Part shown: one piece after another, positions 1 through 6,046 of the stretch | How positions within the stretch are numbered: the first letter of the stretch is position 1 | Layout of the letters: each line of letters starts with the position of its first letter | DNA from: an uncultured Lachnospiraceae bacterium | GTDB taxonomy: Bacteria; Bacillota; Clostridia; Lachnospirales; Lachnospiraceae | Direction: 5' to 3' | DNA: 9,633 nt | Assembly (NCBI GenBank): GCA_905209865.1 | Contig: CAJLUP010000068.1 | Location: 1 to 9,633, forward strand | Position numbers and translations under genes: made by a program | The notes under the pieces: model-generated | What the model saw: only the letters and a program-made list of their open reading frames with translations | The model's database searches: none | Told to the model about the DNA's origin: nothing

Positions 1-18
1 TACTCCATATGCCTTCAT
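1..18 (-). CDS. Start of an unidentified gene (first six codons only)
   Basis: Only the first six codons are inside the window; they read MKAYGV and run off the left edge. The start is supported by an AGGAGG ribosome binding site (27-32 on the plus strand as cctcct) eight bases before the ATG. A second ATG at 21-23 lies nearer the ribosome binding site but meets a stop after two codons, so it is not the start. A sigma-A type promoter lies just upstream at 58-86. Six residues are too few to identify the product. Confidence 0.6.
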
Positions 19-57
19 TGCATTTTCCTCCTCTTTCGCTCCAAAAGCCTGTTTTAT

Positions 58-86
58 AATATATCATAGAGGGATATATTTGTAAA
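58..86 (-). promoter_or_regulatory. Sigma-A type promoter for the gene at the left edge
   Basis: On the minus strand TTTACA (-35, 81-86) is separated by exactly 17 bases from TATATT (-10, 58-63). Transcription would start near 51 and give a leader of about 30 bases before the ATG at 18. The -35 element overlaps the foot of the hairpin at 84-112, so termination of the hydrogenase transcript and initiation of the next are packed into the same bases. Confidence 0.6.
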
Positions 87-112
87 GCGGACGCCAAAAA
101 AACGCCCGCTTT
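84..112 (-). terminator. Hairpin terminator after the hydrogenase gene
   Basis: The arms 84-93 and 103-112 pair over ten positions with one G-U wobble on the minus strand, around a 9-base loop containing seven T. It lies about 80 bases past the hydrogenase stop codon. The sequence after the stem (TTTACAAATATAT) is AT-rich but not a clean T run, so termination may be incomplete. Position 113-192, between this hairpin and the stop codon, shows only AT-rich sequence with no gene. Confidence 0.55.
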
Positions 113-192
113 GCAATCTTCTTTCTTTTATTGACCGTAATTTTCCTTTTTTAAGAAATTATAATTTACTCCATCCTGCTTTTCTTCTGTCT

Positions 193-1710
193 CTAGTCAA
201 GTTCGATCTCTTCCAGTTCTTTTGCAGGGATTGATTTACTTGAATTCTTCACGAAGGCTGCAAGATTTTTCTTTGCCTTCGGAAGCGGAATATTCGTTCC
301 TGCTCCTGCAATACATCCTCCCGGACAGCCCATTCCCTCGATCAGACAGCCGTTCATCTTTCCTGCCTTTGCAAGCGTCAGTATCTTCTTACACTCAGCC
401 AGTCCTTCTGCATGTTCAATATTCACCTGTACATCAGGATAATATTCGTTGATACATTTTTCGATTGCTTCCGCAACTCCGCCTGCACATCCGTATCCTC
501 TTCCGGCTCCGGTTGCATCGTGGAAAGAAGATTCTGCTTCATATTCTGTAAGATCGATCTCTTTTGCATCAAACATTGCCTGAAGCTCCTCAAAAGTAAT
601 AACAAAATCCACGTCGCTTCTCACACTTCTTCTTGATGCTTCCAATTTCTTCGCGGCGCACGGTCCGATAAAAACTACTTTTGCATCAGGATGTTTCTGC
701 TTGATTGTCCTCGCCGTCGCTACCATCGGAGTAAGCTCCTGTGAAATCTGATCAATCAGATCCGGGAAAAATTTCTTCGCCATCACAGCCCAGGAAGGAC
801 AGCACGACGTCAAAAGAAATGGAAGTTCACCGGTCACAACTTTTTCCACATAATGATGGGCCTCGGCAACTGCTCCGATATCTGCCCCAAGCGCAACCTC
901 ATACACTTCCGAAAATCCCAGTTCCCGGAGAGCCGCCTTGATATTTCTCGGTGTAATATTGTCACCGAACTGCCCTACAAACGCCGGCGCAATCTCCGCA
1001 ATAATATTCTCTCCTTCCGACAATGCCCTTGCAAGCTGGAAGATCTGAGACTTATCTGAAATCGCTCCGAACGGACAACTTACCATACACATACCGCAGG
1101 AAACACATTTTTCAGGATCAATATACGCTCTTCCTACTTTGTCGGATTTGATCGCATTCACACCGCATGCCTTCTGACATGGACGCTCTTTTTTTGCAAT
1201 GGCGTCATATGGACAGACAGACTTACATTTTCCGCACTTAATACACTTATCCTGATCGATATAAGAACGTCCGTTGACCATAGAGATCGCGTCTCTTGGA
1301 CAGACTTCCTGACACGGATGTGCCAGACATCCCTTACAAATATTGCTCACTTCATATTTGTTTTCCTCGCAGCTTTCACATGCCGACGGTACAACCTGCA
1401 TCAGCGGCGGTTCATAATACTTCTCTGAAATATTGCTTGCCTCTACCCCTGCTGTCAGATGAACCGGTTTGTTCTCGGGACGAAGAGAAAGTCCCATTGC
1501 CAAACGAAGGCGTTCTCTAACAATCGCTCTGGCGCGATAAACGCTCTCTCTGTATTTCTCTGCGTCTTCATTTACGATTGCGTACGGAATCGCCTCCATA
1601 TCCGCAAGAAGCGTATCGGCATCCGCTTTAAATCCAAGTTCCGCCACTTCCTTAAATACTCTTCTTCGGATCGCCCGCACCGGAGTATGTAATCCTCTCA
1701 TCATCTGCAT
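193..1710 (-). CDS. Monomeric [FeFe] hydrogenase with multiple iron-sulfur clusters
   Basis: The 505-residue protein is predicted to interconvert protons and H2 with ferredoxin-type electron carriers in the cytoplasm. The three H-cluster motifs are intact: TSCCPSW (301-307), GPCAAKK (349-355) and MGCPGGC (460-466), giving ligands C304, C351, C462 and C466 plus C303, the usual proton-relay cysteine. Before them lies a cysteine-rich region: C125/C128/C133/C137, C156/C159/C162/C166 and C202/C205/C208/C212 each suit a [4Fe-4S] cluster. C111/C114 and C178/C182 are additional pairs. Residues 1-105 match nothing I recognise. I see no N-terminal [2Fe-2S] domain like that of the large M3-type enzymes, so this resembles group B hydrogenases, whose role (H2 evolution, uptake or sensing) is less settled; the group assignment is from memory. 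The start is chosen by AGGAGG at 1720-1725, nine bases upstream. Maturases HydE, HydF and HydG are required and are not in the window. The gene has its own promoter. Confidence 0.9.
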   Translation of the reverse strand: MQMMRGLHTPVRAIRRRVFKEVAELGFKADADTLLADMEAIPYAIVNEDAEKYRESVYRARAIVRERLRLAMGLSLRPENKPVHLTAGVEASNISEKYYEPPLMQVVPSACESCEENKYEVSNICKGCLAHPCQEVCPRDAISMVNGRSYIDQDKCIKCGKCKSVCPYDAIAKKERPCQKACGVNAIKSDKVGRAYIDPEKCVSCGMCMVSCPFGAISDKSQIFQLARALSEGENIIAEIAPAFVGQFGDNITPRNIKAALRELGFSEVYEVALGADIGAVAEAHHYVEKVVTGELPFLLTSCCPSWAVMAKKFFPDLIDQISQELTPMVATARTIKQKHPDAKVVFIGPCAAKKLEASRRSVRSDVDFVITFEELQAMFDAKEIDLTEYEAESSFHDATGAGRGYGCAGGVAEAIEKCINEYYPDVQVNIEHAEGLAECKKILTLAKAGKMNGCLIEGMGCPGGCIAGAGTNIPLPKAKKNLAAFVKNSSKSIPAKELEEIELD

Positions 1711-1743
1711 TTACTCTTACCTCCTGTTATATTAAATCGAACC

Positions 1744-1760
1744 GACGGATTTTATCCGTC
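1744..1760 (-). promoter_or_regulatory. Perfect small hairpin in the hydrogenase leader
   Basis: GACGGAT and ATCCGTC are perfect inverted copies around a three-base loop. On the minus strand the hairpin falls just after the predicted transcription start of the hydrogenase (near 1765) and about 33 bases before the ATG. The bases that follow (GGTTCGATTTAATAT) do not form a T run, so it is a weak candidate for the missing metH terminator. It could equally stabilise the 5' end of the hydrogenase mRNA. Confidence 0.45.
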
Positions 1761-1771
1761 CTGCTTCTTTA

Positions 1772-1800
1772 AATATATCTGTTTGCGAAATTGTTGTCAA
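1772..1800 (-). promoter_or_regulatory. Strong sigma-A promoter for the hydrogenase gene
   Basis: The minus strand reads TTGACA (-35, 1795-1800, perfect consensus), exactly 17 bases, then TATATT (-10, 1772-1777, one mismatch to consensus). Transcription would start near 1765, leaving a leader of about 55 bases. The -35 hexamer is embedded in the 13-base palindrome 1791-1803, which would place a repressor directly over RNA polymerase. Because the promoter lies between metH and the hydrogenase, the two are probably separate transcription units, although I see no strong terminator between them. Confidence 0.75.
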
Positions 1801-1803
1801 CAA
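1791..1803. promoter_or_regulatory. Operator-like palindrome over the hydrogenase -35 element
   Basis: TTGTTG and CAACAA are perfect inverted copies separated by one base. The palindrome contains the TTGACA -35 hexamer in full. This position is typical for a repressor site, but part of the symmetry comes from the promoter element itself, so the binding protein and even the function are unproven. The TTGTT/AACAA half-sites recall Rex, yet the spacing is too short for a Rex site. Confidence 0.4.
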
Positions 1804-1819
1804 CGGAATTTCTTTTCTT

Positions 1820-4297
1820 TCAGGCATCTTTCTGCAAATGAGAATCAAAAATCTTTTCTGCGTAGTGAACCGACTGCATAGCGTCTTTTCCATAAAAATC
1901 TGCTCCGATCATATCTGCATATTCCTGATTCAACACAGCTCCTCCGACCATAACTTTACAGTCCGGCTTTCTTTCCCGAAGCATTCTGATCGTCTCTTCC
2001 ATACTGACAACAGTCGTTGTCATAAGTGCGCTTAATCCTACAAGGTGTACTTGCTTTTCACACGCAGTTTCTACTATTTTTTCAGGCGGTACGTCTTTCC
2101 CCAGATCAATCACATCAAAACTGTAATTTTCTAAAAGAACTTTCACGATGTTTTTCCCGATATCATGAATATCCCCTTTTACGGTTGCCAATATAACCGT
2201 ACCTTTTTTCTCTCTGACTTCGCCGCTTTTTTCCATCTTTTCTTTTAGAACCGCAAACGCGCACTTCGCTGCTTCAGCACTCATCAGAAGCTGCGGAAGA
2301 AAAACAGTTCCTTTTTCAAAACCATCTCCGACGTGATTTAATGCCGGAATCAATTCTTCATTAATAATTGCAAGCGGCGCATTAGTTTCTACAAGGGTTG
2401 TTGTGATCTTTCCAGCATCCTCTTTCAGACCTTTTTCGATTGCCTCCTGAAGCGTAAGATTTGTGCCGTTTCCACTATTTCCCTTTTGACCAATTCTGCC
2501 TGAGCCTTGTCCGTTTTCAAAAGAAGCAGATTCCTTAATTACACTGGAAGTCACAACCGCATTTGCATATTTCTCAATGTAGCGTTCACAATTACTGTCC
2601 AATCCCAAAAGGGCATGATATGCATACCATGATTTCATCATATCTTCTGATGACGGATTTATAATTCCGGCACTCAAACCATTAAACATTGCCATTGTAT
2701 AAAACGCAGCGTTTACAATCGGGCGGCATGGCAGTCCAAAAGAGATATTAGAAACGCCGAGAACTGTATTGACACCGATATCATCTCTCAATCTGCGAAG
2801 TGTCTCCAATGTCACTTTCGCTCCTTCCGGTTCGGAACTGATTGTCATCGCAAGCGCGTCGATTACGAGATCTTTCTTTTTAATGCCATATTCTGCTGCT
2901 GTCCGAATGATTTTTTCTGCAATCTTTATACGTCCGTCTGCATCTGCAGGAATTCCGTTTTCATCAAGTGTCAGTCCGATAACAACTCCGCCATATTTTT
3001 TCACAAGCGGAAATACCTTTTTCATTGAATCCATCTTTCCGCTTACAGAGTTAACCATCGCCTTCCCGTTATAAATACGAAGCGCTTTTTCCATCGCCTC
3101 CGTATCAACCGTATCGATTTGAAGAGGAAGATTCACGACACTTTGCAGTTCCTGGATCACTTCTCCCATAAGCGCCGGTTCATCAATATCCGGCAATCCG
3201 ACATTCACATCGAGAATATGGGCTCCCTGATCCTGCTGCACGATCCCTTCCCTCAAAATATAATCCAGATCATGTTCTTTCAATGCCTGTTTAAATCTCT
3301 TTTTCCCGGTTGGATTGATCCGTTCCCCGATAATTTTCGAACCTTCTCCAAGAATGACACTTTGTCCATAAGAAGAAACAACCGTAAATTCTTTTTCCGT
3401 TACCGGAACAAACTCTGCATTTTTGCATCTTTCCTTCATTGCGCGAATATGTTCCGGAGTTGTTCCGCAGCAGCCTCCGATCACACATGCCCCCATCTGT
3501 ACGATCTGTTCCATATATGCTGCAAACTCATCTTCTGACACATCATAATAAGTCTTCCCATCTCTCTGTTTCGGAAGACCTGCATTCGGTTTTACAATAA
3601 CCGGAACCGACGAATACTTCATAATCTCTTCCAGCACCGGGAACATCTGCTTCGGCCCCATCCCGCAGTTAATTCCAAGCGCATCAACGCCAAGACCTTC
3701 CAAAAGCGCAACGACAGACGAAACATCCGCCCCGGTCAGAAGTTTCCGTCTCTCATCAAATATCGCCGTCGCAAACACCGGTAAATCCGTATTCTCCTTT
3801 GCTGCCAAAACAGCCGCTTTTAATTCATATGTGTCGCTCATTGTCTCTATGTGAATCAAGTCTGCTCCCGCCTTTTCGCCGAGAATCATCACTTCTTTGA
3901 ACGCTTCATATGCTGTCTCAAATTCCAGATCCCCCATCGGTTTGAGCAATTTTCCTGTAGGGCCGACATCAAGTGCAGTATATATTTTACGTCTTTCTCC
4001 CGTTTTTAAATGAGCCTCCTGTTCTGCCGTCTTCACATGACTTACCGCTGCATTTATAATCTCTTCCAAAGAACAGGAATCATCATGAAACTTCAGCGCA
4101 TTGGCACCAAACGTATTTGTCAGGATAATCTCGCTTCCGGATTCAATATACCGCCTGTGTATCTCACATATTTCCTGCGGATGTGTCAGATTCCATGTCT
4201 CCGGCAATTCCCCGGGCGCAAGTCCTTTTTCCTGCAGAAGTGTTCCCATTCCCCCGTCAAAAAAGAGAAGTTCTTTTCCAAGTCGTTGTCTGATCAT
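1820..4297 (-). CDS. metH: Cobalamin-dependent methionine synthase lacking the reactivation domain
   Basis: The 825-residue protein transfers a methyl group from 5-methyltetrahydrofolate to homocysteine through enzyme-bound cobalamin. Residues 1-290 form the homocysteine-binding domain with zinc ligands C211 (GINCGMG) and C276/C277 (GGCCGTT). Residues about 318-580 form the pterin-binding domain (GERINPTG 324-331, LDVNVGLPD 362-370, QIDTVDT 393-399). Residues about 612-700 form the four-helix cobalamin cap, and 700-825 the Rossmann-type cobalamin domain with GDIHDIG at 708-714, where H711 is the lower axial ligand of cobalt. The SAM-binding reactivation domain of the roughly 1200-residue E. 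coli enzyme is absent and is supplied by the gene immediately upstream, as in Thermotoga. A Gly/Ser/Asn-rich linker (about 592-612) joins the pterin and cobalamin halves. AAAGGAG (4304-4310) supports the start. A 45-base gap with no terminator indicates cotranscription with the preceding gene. Confidence 0.95.
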   Translation of the reverse strand: MIRQRLGKELLFFDGGMGTLLQEKGLAPGELPETWNLTHPQEICEIHRRYIESGSEIILTNTFGANALKFHDDSCSLEEIINAAVSHVKTAEQEAHLKTGERRKIYTALDVGPTGKLLKPMGDLEFETAYEAFKEVMILGEKAGADLIHIETMSDTYELKAAVLAAKENTDLPVFATAIFDERRKLLTGADVSSVVALLEGLGVDALGINCGMGPKQMFPVLEEIMKYSSVPVIVKPNAGLPKQRDGKTYYDVSEDEFAAYMEQIVQMGACVIGGCCGTTPEHIRAMKERCKNAEFVPVTEKEFTVVSSYGQSVILGEGSKIIGERINPTGKKRFKQALKEHDLDYILREGIVQQDQGAHILDVNVGLPDIDEPALMGEVIQELQSVVNLPLQIDTVDTEAMEKALRIYNGKAMVNSVSGKMDSMKKVFPLVKKYGGVVIGLTLDENGIPADADGRIKIAEKIIRTAAEYGIKKKDLVIDALAMTISSEPEGAKVTLETLRRLRDDIGVNTVLGVSNISFGLPCRPIVNAAFYTMAMFNGLSAGIINPSSEDMMKSWYAYHALLGLDSNCERYIEKYANAVVTSSVIKESASFENGQGSGRIGQKGNSGNGTNLTLQEAIEKGLKEDAGKITTTLVETNAPLAIINEELIPALNHVGDGFEKGTVFLPQLLMSAEAAKCAFAVLKEKMEKSGEVREKKGTVILATVKGDIHDIGKNIVKVLLENYSFDVIDLGKDVPPEKIVETACEKQVHLVGLSALMTTTVVSMEETIRMLRERKPDCKVMVGGAVLNQEYADMIGADFYGKDAMQSVHYAEKIFDSHLQKDA

Positions 4298-4342
4298 CTG
4301 TTTCTCCTTTCCCTCTCCGCTTTCCCATTCTTATACTGAACA

Positions 4343-4984
4343 TCAGCGTCTGTAAATACAATCTGTTTTCTTGCAGACTTCACATCCCGCAAGAGGACAC
4401 CTTTCTTTTATCCGGCTTGCCCCGATCACCGCAGTAACAGACTTTGTCGGCGTCATCATAAAACTGTCAGTCATTGTAAGTCCGATAGTTTTCGCACAGT
4501 CCAACATCTGCATAAGCGGTTTCTGATAACCGATATCAAAATCTCCATAACCCGGACTAAATCTCGGCCGCAAATAAAGACCTTGTTCTTCCAGTTCTGT
4601 TCCTATCTCCAGCTGCTTTTCATCACATCGTTCCTCCAGCATCGCCGCAGCACACGCCTGAAGCACAACAGCCTGCGCCATGTCTGTAAGAGATGTCCGC
4701 GCGATCAGCCGATCTGTTCCCGTCCCAAGCGTCGCCCCGAAGAGAACGATTTTTTCACATTGGTTCAAATTTCTCGCAAGACTTTTGCTCTTTACTGACA
4801 ACGTTCCTATCCTAACGTTTTCATCATCAATACGTTCCAGTTCAAAAATACGGCTGACAAAGCGAAATTTTGCAGCTTTTTCCAAATCTTCAAAACCCTT
4901 TTCTATAAGTTCGTGTGTCCTTTCATCCACTGCGTTTCTTCCATAACCTAAATAACGAACAGCTTCCTGAAACCTTTTTTCCAT
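4343..4984 (-). CDS. Stand-alone methionine synthase reactivation domain protein
   Basis: The 213-residue protein corresponds to the C-terminal SAM-binding domain of full-length MetH. It should dock on MetH and let SAM remethylate cobalamin after it has been oxidised to the inactive cob(II)alamin form. The diagnostic region is LRPRFSPGYGD (138-148), matching the Arg...ProGlyTyr SAM-binding segment of the family; MMTPTKSVTAVIG (176-188) fits the conserved stretch that follows it. The last 18 residues carry four cysteines, C196, C201, C204 and C209, spaced C-x4-C-x2-C-x4-C, a layout suited to zinc or an iron-sulfur cluster and absent from E. coli MetH. The gene starts eight bases after the metF stop, and its ribosome binding site AGGTG (4990-4994) overlaps that stop codon, so translation is probably coupled to metF. 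It lies between metF and the metH that needs it, which supports the assignment strongly. Confidence 0.88.
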   Translation of the reverse strand: MEKRFQEAVRYLGYGRNAVDERTHELIEKGFEDLEKAAKFRFVSRIFELERIDDENVRIGTLSVKSKSLARNLNQCEKIVLFGATLGTGTDRLIARTSLTDMAQAVVLQACAAAMLEERCDEKQLEIGTELEEQGLYLRPRFSPGYGDFDIGYQKPLMQMLDCAKTIGLTMTDSFMMTPTKSVTAVIGASRIKERCPLAGCEVCKKTDCIYRR

Positions 4985-4992
4985 CCCGACAC

Positions 4993-5862
4993 CTATGCCT
5001 TTATAATCTCAGATAAATTGTTCATGATTGCAGCCGCAACATGCGGTTTATTCATCGTATAAATATGAATATTATTCACACCGTTTGAAAGAAGATCAAT
5101 GATCTGATCCGTTGCATATGCGATTCCCGCCTGTTCCATTGCCGCCGGAGAACTTCCAAAACGATCCAGCAGAGCCAAAAATCTTCTTGGAAATACTGTT
5201 CCTGACAATTCCTGACTTCTCTTCATCTGTTTCGCACTCGTCATCGGCATAATTCCCGGAAGTACCGGAACCGTGATCCCCGCTTCCCTGATCCGATATA
5301 AAAAGTTATAATGAATATCATTGTCAAAAAACATCTGCGTCGTAAGGAAATCAACTCCGCTGTCTACTTTCTGTTTTAAATATTTGATATCTTCTGTTTT
5401 ATGTTCATTTTCTACATGCCCTTCCGGATAACATGCAGCTCCGATACAGAAATCTCCGTGCCTGCGTATCTCTTCAATCAGCTCATATGCATATCGGAAA
5501 CGATCCCCGTTCGGAAATTCCATTCCCTTCGGAATATCACCGCGAAGGGCAAGGATATTTTCAATCCCGCTTTCTTTCAGATTCTCAATCACTGCCCTTA
5601 CTTCTTCTATCGTCGAAGACGCACATGTCAGATGGGCAAGACTAAGCACTCCGAGATCCTCTTTGATATGAGATGCAATTTTTGCTGTATTTTTACTTGT
5701 ACCGCCGCCTGCTCCATATGTCACGCTGATAAATGCTGGGTTCAGCTTCGCCATAGCGTCTGTCGCCGCGATCACTTTCTCAAAACCTGCATCTGTCTTC
5801 GGCGGAAACACTTCAAACGAAATATGAATTTTGTCTTCTTTTAATCTGTCTATAATCTTCAT
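4993..5862 (-). CDS. metF: Methylenetetrahydrofolate reductase
   Basis: The 289-residue, full-length FAD-dependent enzyme reduces 5,10-methylenetetrahydrofolate to 5-methyltetrahydrofolate, the methyl donor used by the MetH encoded two genes downstream. Family signatures are SFEVFPPKT (15-23, with E17 matching the catalytic glutamate), SVTYGAGG (46-53), LRGD (106-109, with D109 near the flavin), FCIGAACYPEGH (138-149) and TTQMFFD (174-180, with Q176). It matches the roughly 296-residue E. coli protein end to end. No metV zinc-domain partner gene, which accompanies metF in many acetogens, lies beside it, so a biosynthetic rather than acetogenic role fits best. The start is set by AGGAG (5871-5875), eight bases upstream of the ATG. 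It is the first gene of the methionine operon, with a consensus-like promoter at 5938-5966. A short leader ORF ends on its start codon (ATGA). Confidence 0.95.
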   Translation of the reverse strand: MKIIDRLKEDKIHISFEVFPPKTDAGFEKVIAATDAMAKLNPAFISVTYGAGGGTSKNTAKIASHIKEDLGVLSLAHLTCASSTIEEVRAVIENLKESGIENILALRGDIPKGMEFPNGDRFRYAYELIEEIRRHGDFCIGAACYPEGHVENEHKTEDIKYLKQKVDSGVDFLTTQMFFDNDIHYNFLYRIREAGITVPVLPGIMPMTSAKQMKRSQELSGTVFPRRFLALLDRFGSSPAAMEQAGIAYATDQIIDLLSNGVNNIHIYTMNKPHVAAAIMNNLSEIIKA

Positions 5863-5912
5863 CTGTCTCTCTCCTGACTTTTTTCTGTCGCATGGATAAG
5901 TAGATTCTTCAT
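5859..5912 (-). CDS. Possible 17-codon leader ORF overlapping the metF start
   Basis: An ATG at 5910-5912 opens a reading frame, MKNLLIHATEKSQERDR, whose TGA stop shares bases with the metF ATG as ATGA. It begins about 19 bases after the predicted transcription start and runs across the metF ribosome binding site. The overlap is the arrangement expected for translational coupling. Against it, there is no good ribosome binding site before the ATG (GCTGAAG at best), and the peptide has no run of methionine or cysteine codons that would suggest classical attenuation. It may be chance. Confidence 0.25.
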   Translation of the reverse strand: MKNLLIHATEKSQERDR

Positions 5913-5937
5913 CTTCAGCGATATTTTTTTAGGTAAG

Positions 5938-5966
5938 ATTATCCTCTAAAACGCTTTTCCTGTCAA
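5938..5966 (-). promoter_or_regulatory. Sigma-A promoter of the metF-metH operon
   Basis: The minus strand reads TTGACA (-35, 5961-5966, perfect) and GATAAT (-10, 5938-5943, one mismatch) with exactly 17 bases between. Transcription should start near 5931, leaving a 69-base leader. The spacer contains AAAAGCGTTTT, a near-palindrome that might be an operator. The promoter sits directly downstream of the glgA terminator, so the operon is an independent unit. Confidence 0.75.
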
Positions 5967-5981
5967 GTATTGTTTATACAA

Positions 5982-6021
5982 AAAAACACAAGACGGAAAC
6001 TGATATCCGCCTTGTGTTTTT
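5982..6021 (-). terminator. Strong rho-independent terminator after glgA
   Basis: The arms 5982-5997 and 6006-6021 form a 16-position stem with an 8-base loop; the single non-Watson-Crick position is a G-U pair on the minus strand. The lower stem is A/T so that, read from glgA, the hairpin ends in a run of T. It begins about 25 bases past the glgA stop codon. The mirrored A/T flanks would let it work in the other direction too, but no plus-strand gene approaches it here. Confidence 0.9.
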
Positions 6022-6046
6022 ATGTATCATTTGACACTTTCGTTTC

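Noticed and set aside
1791..1803. Rex operator upstream of the hydrogenase
   Set aside because: Rex sites are 18 bases with half-sites eight bases apart; here TTGTT and AACAA are three bases apart, so only a generic operator can be proposed.
3119..3538. 139-codon plus-strand ORF inside metH
   Set aside because: It is antisense to a conserved domain, has no ribosome binding site or recognisable protein features, and is explained as a shadow frame.
5401..5844. 147-codon plus-strand ORF inside metF
   Set aside because: It is fully antisense to metF with a cysteine- and phenylalanine-rich composition typical of shadow frames, and no promoter or ribosome binding site was seen.
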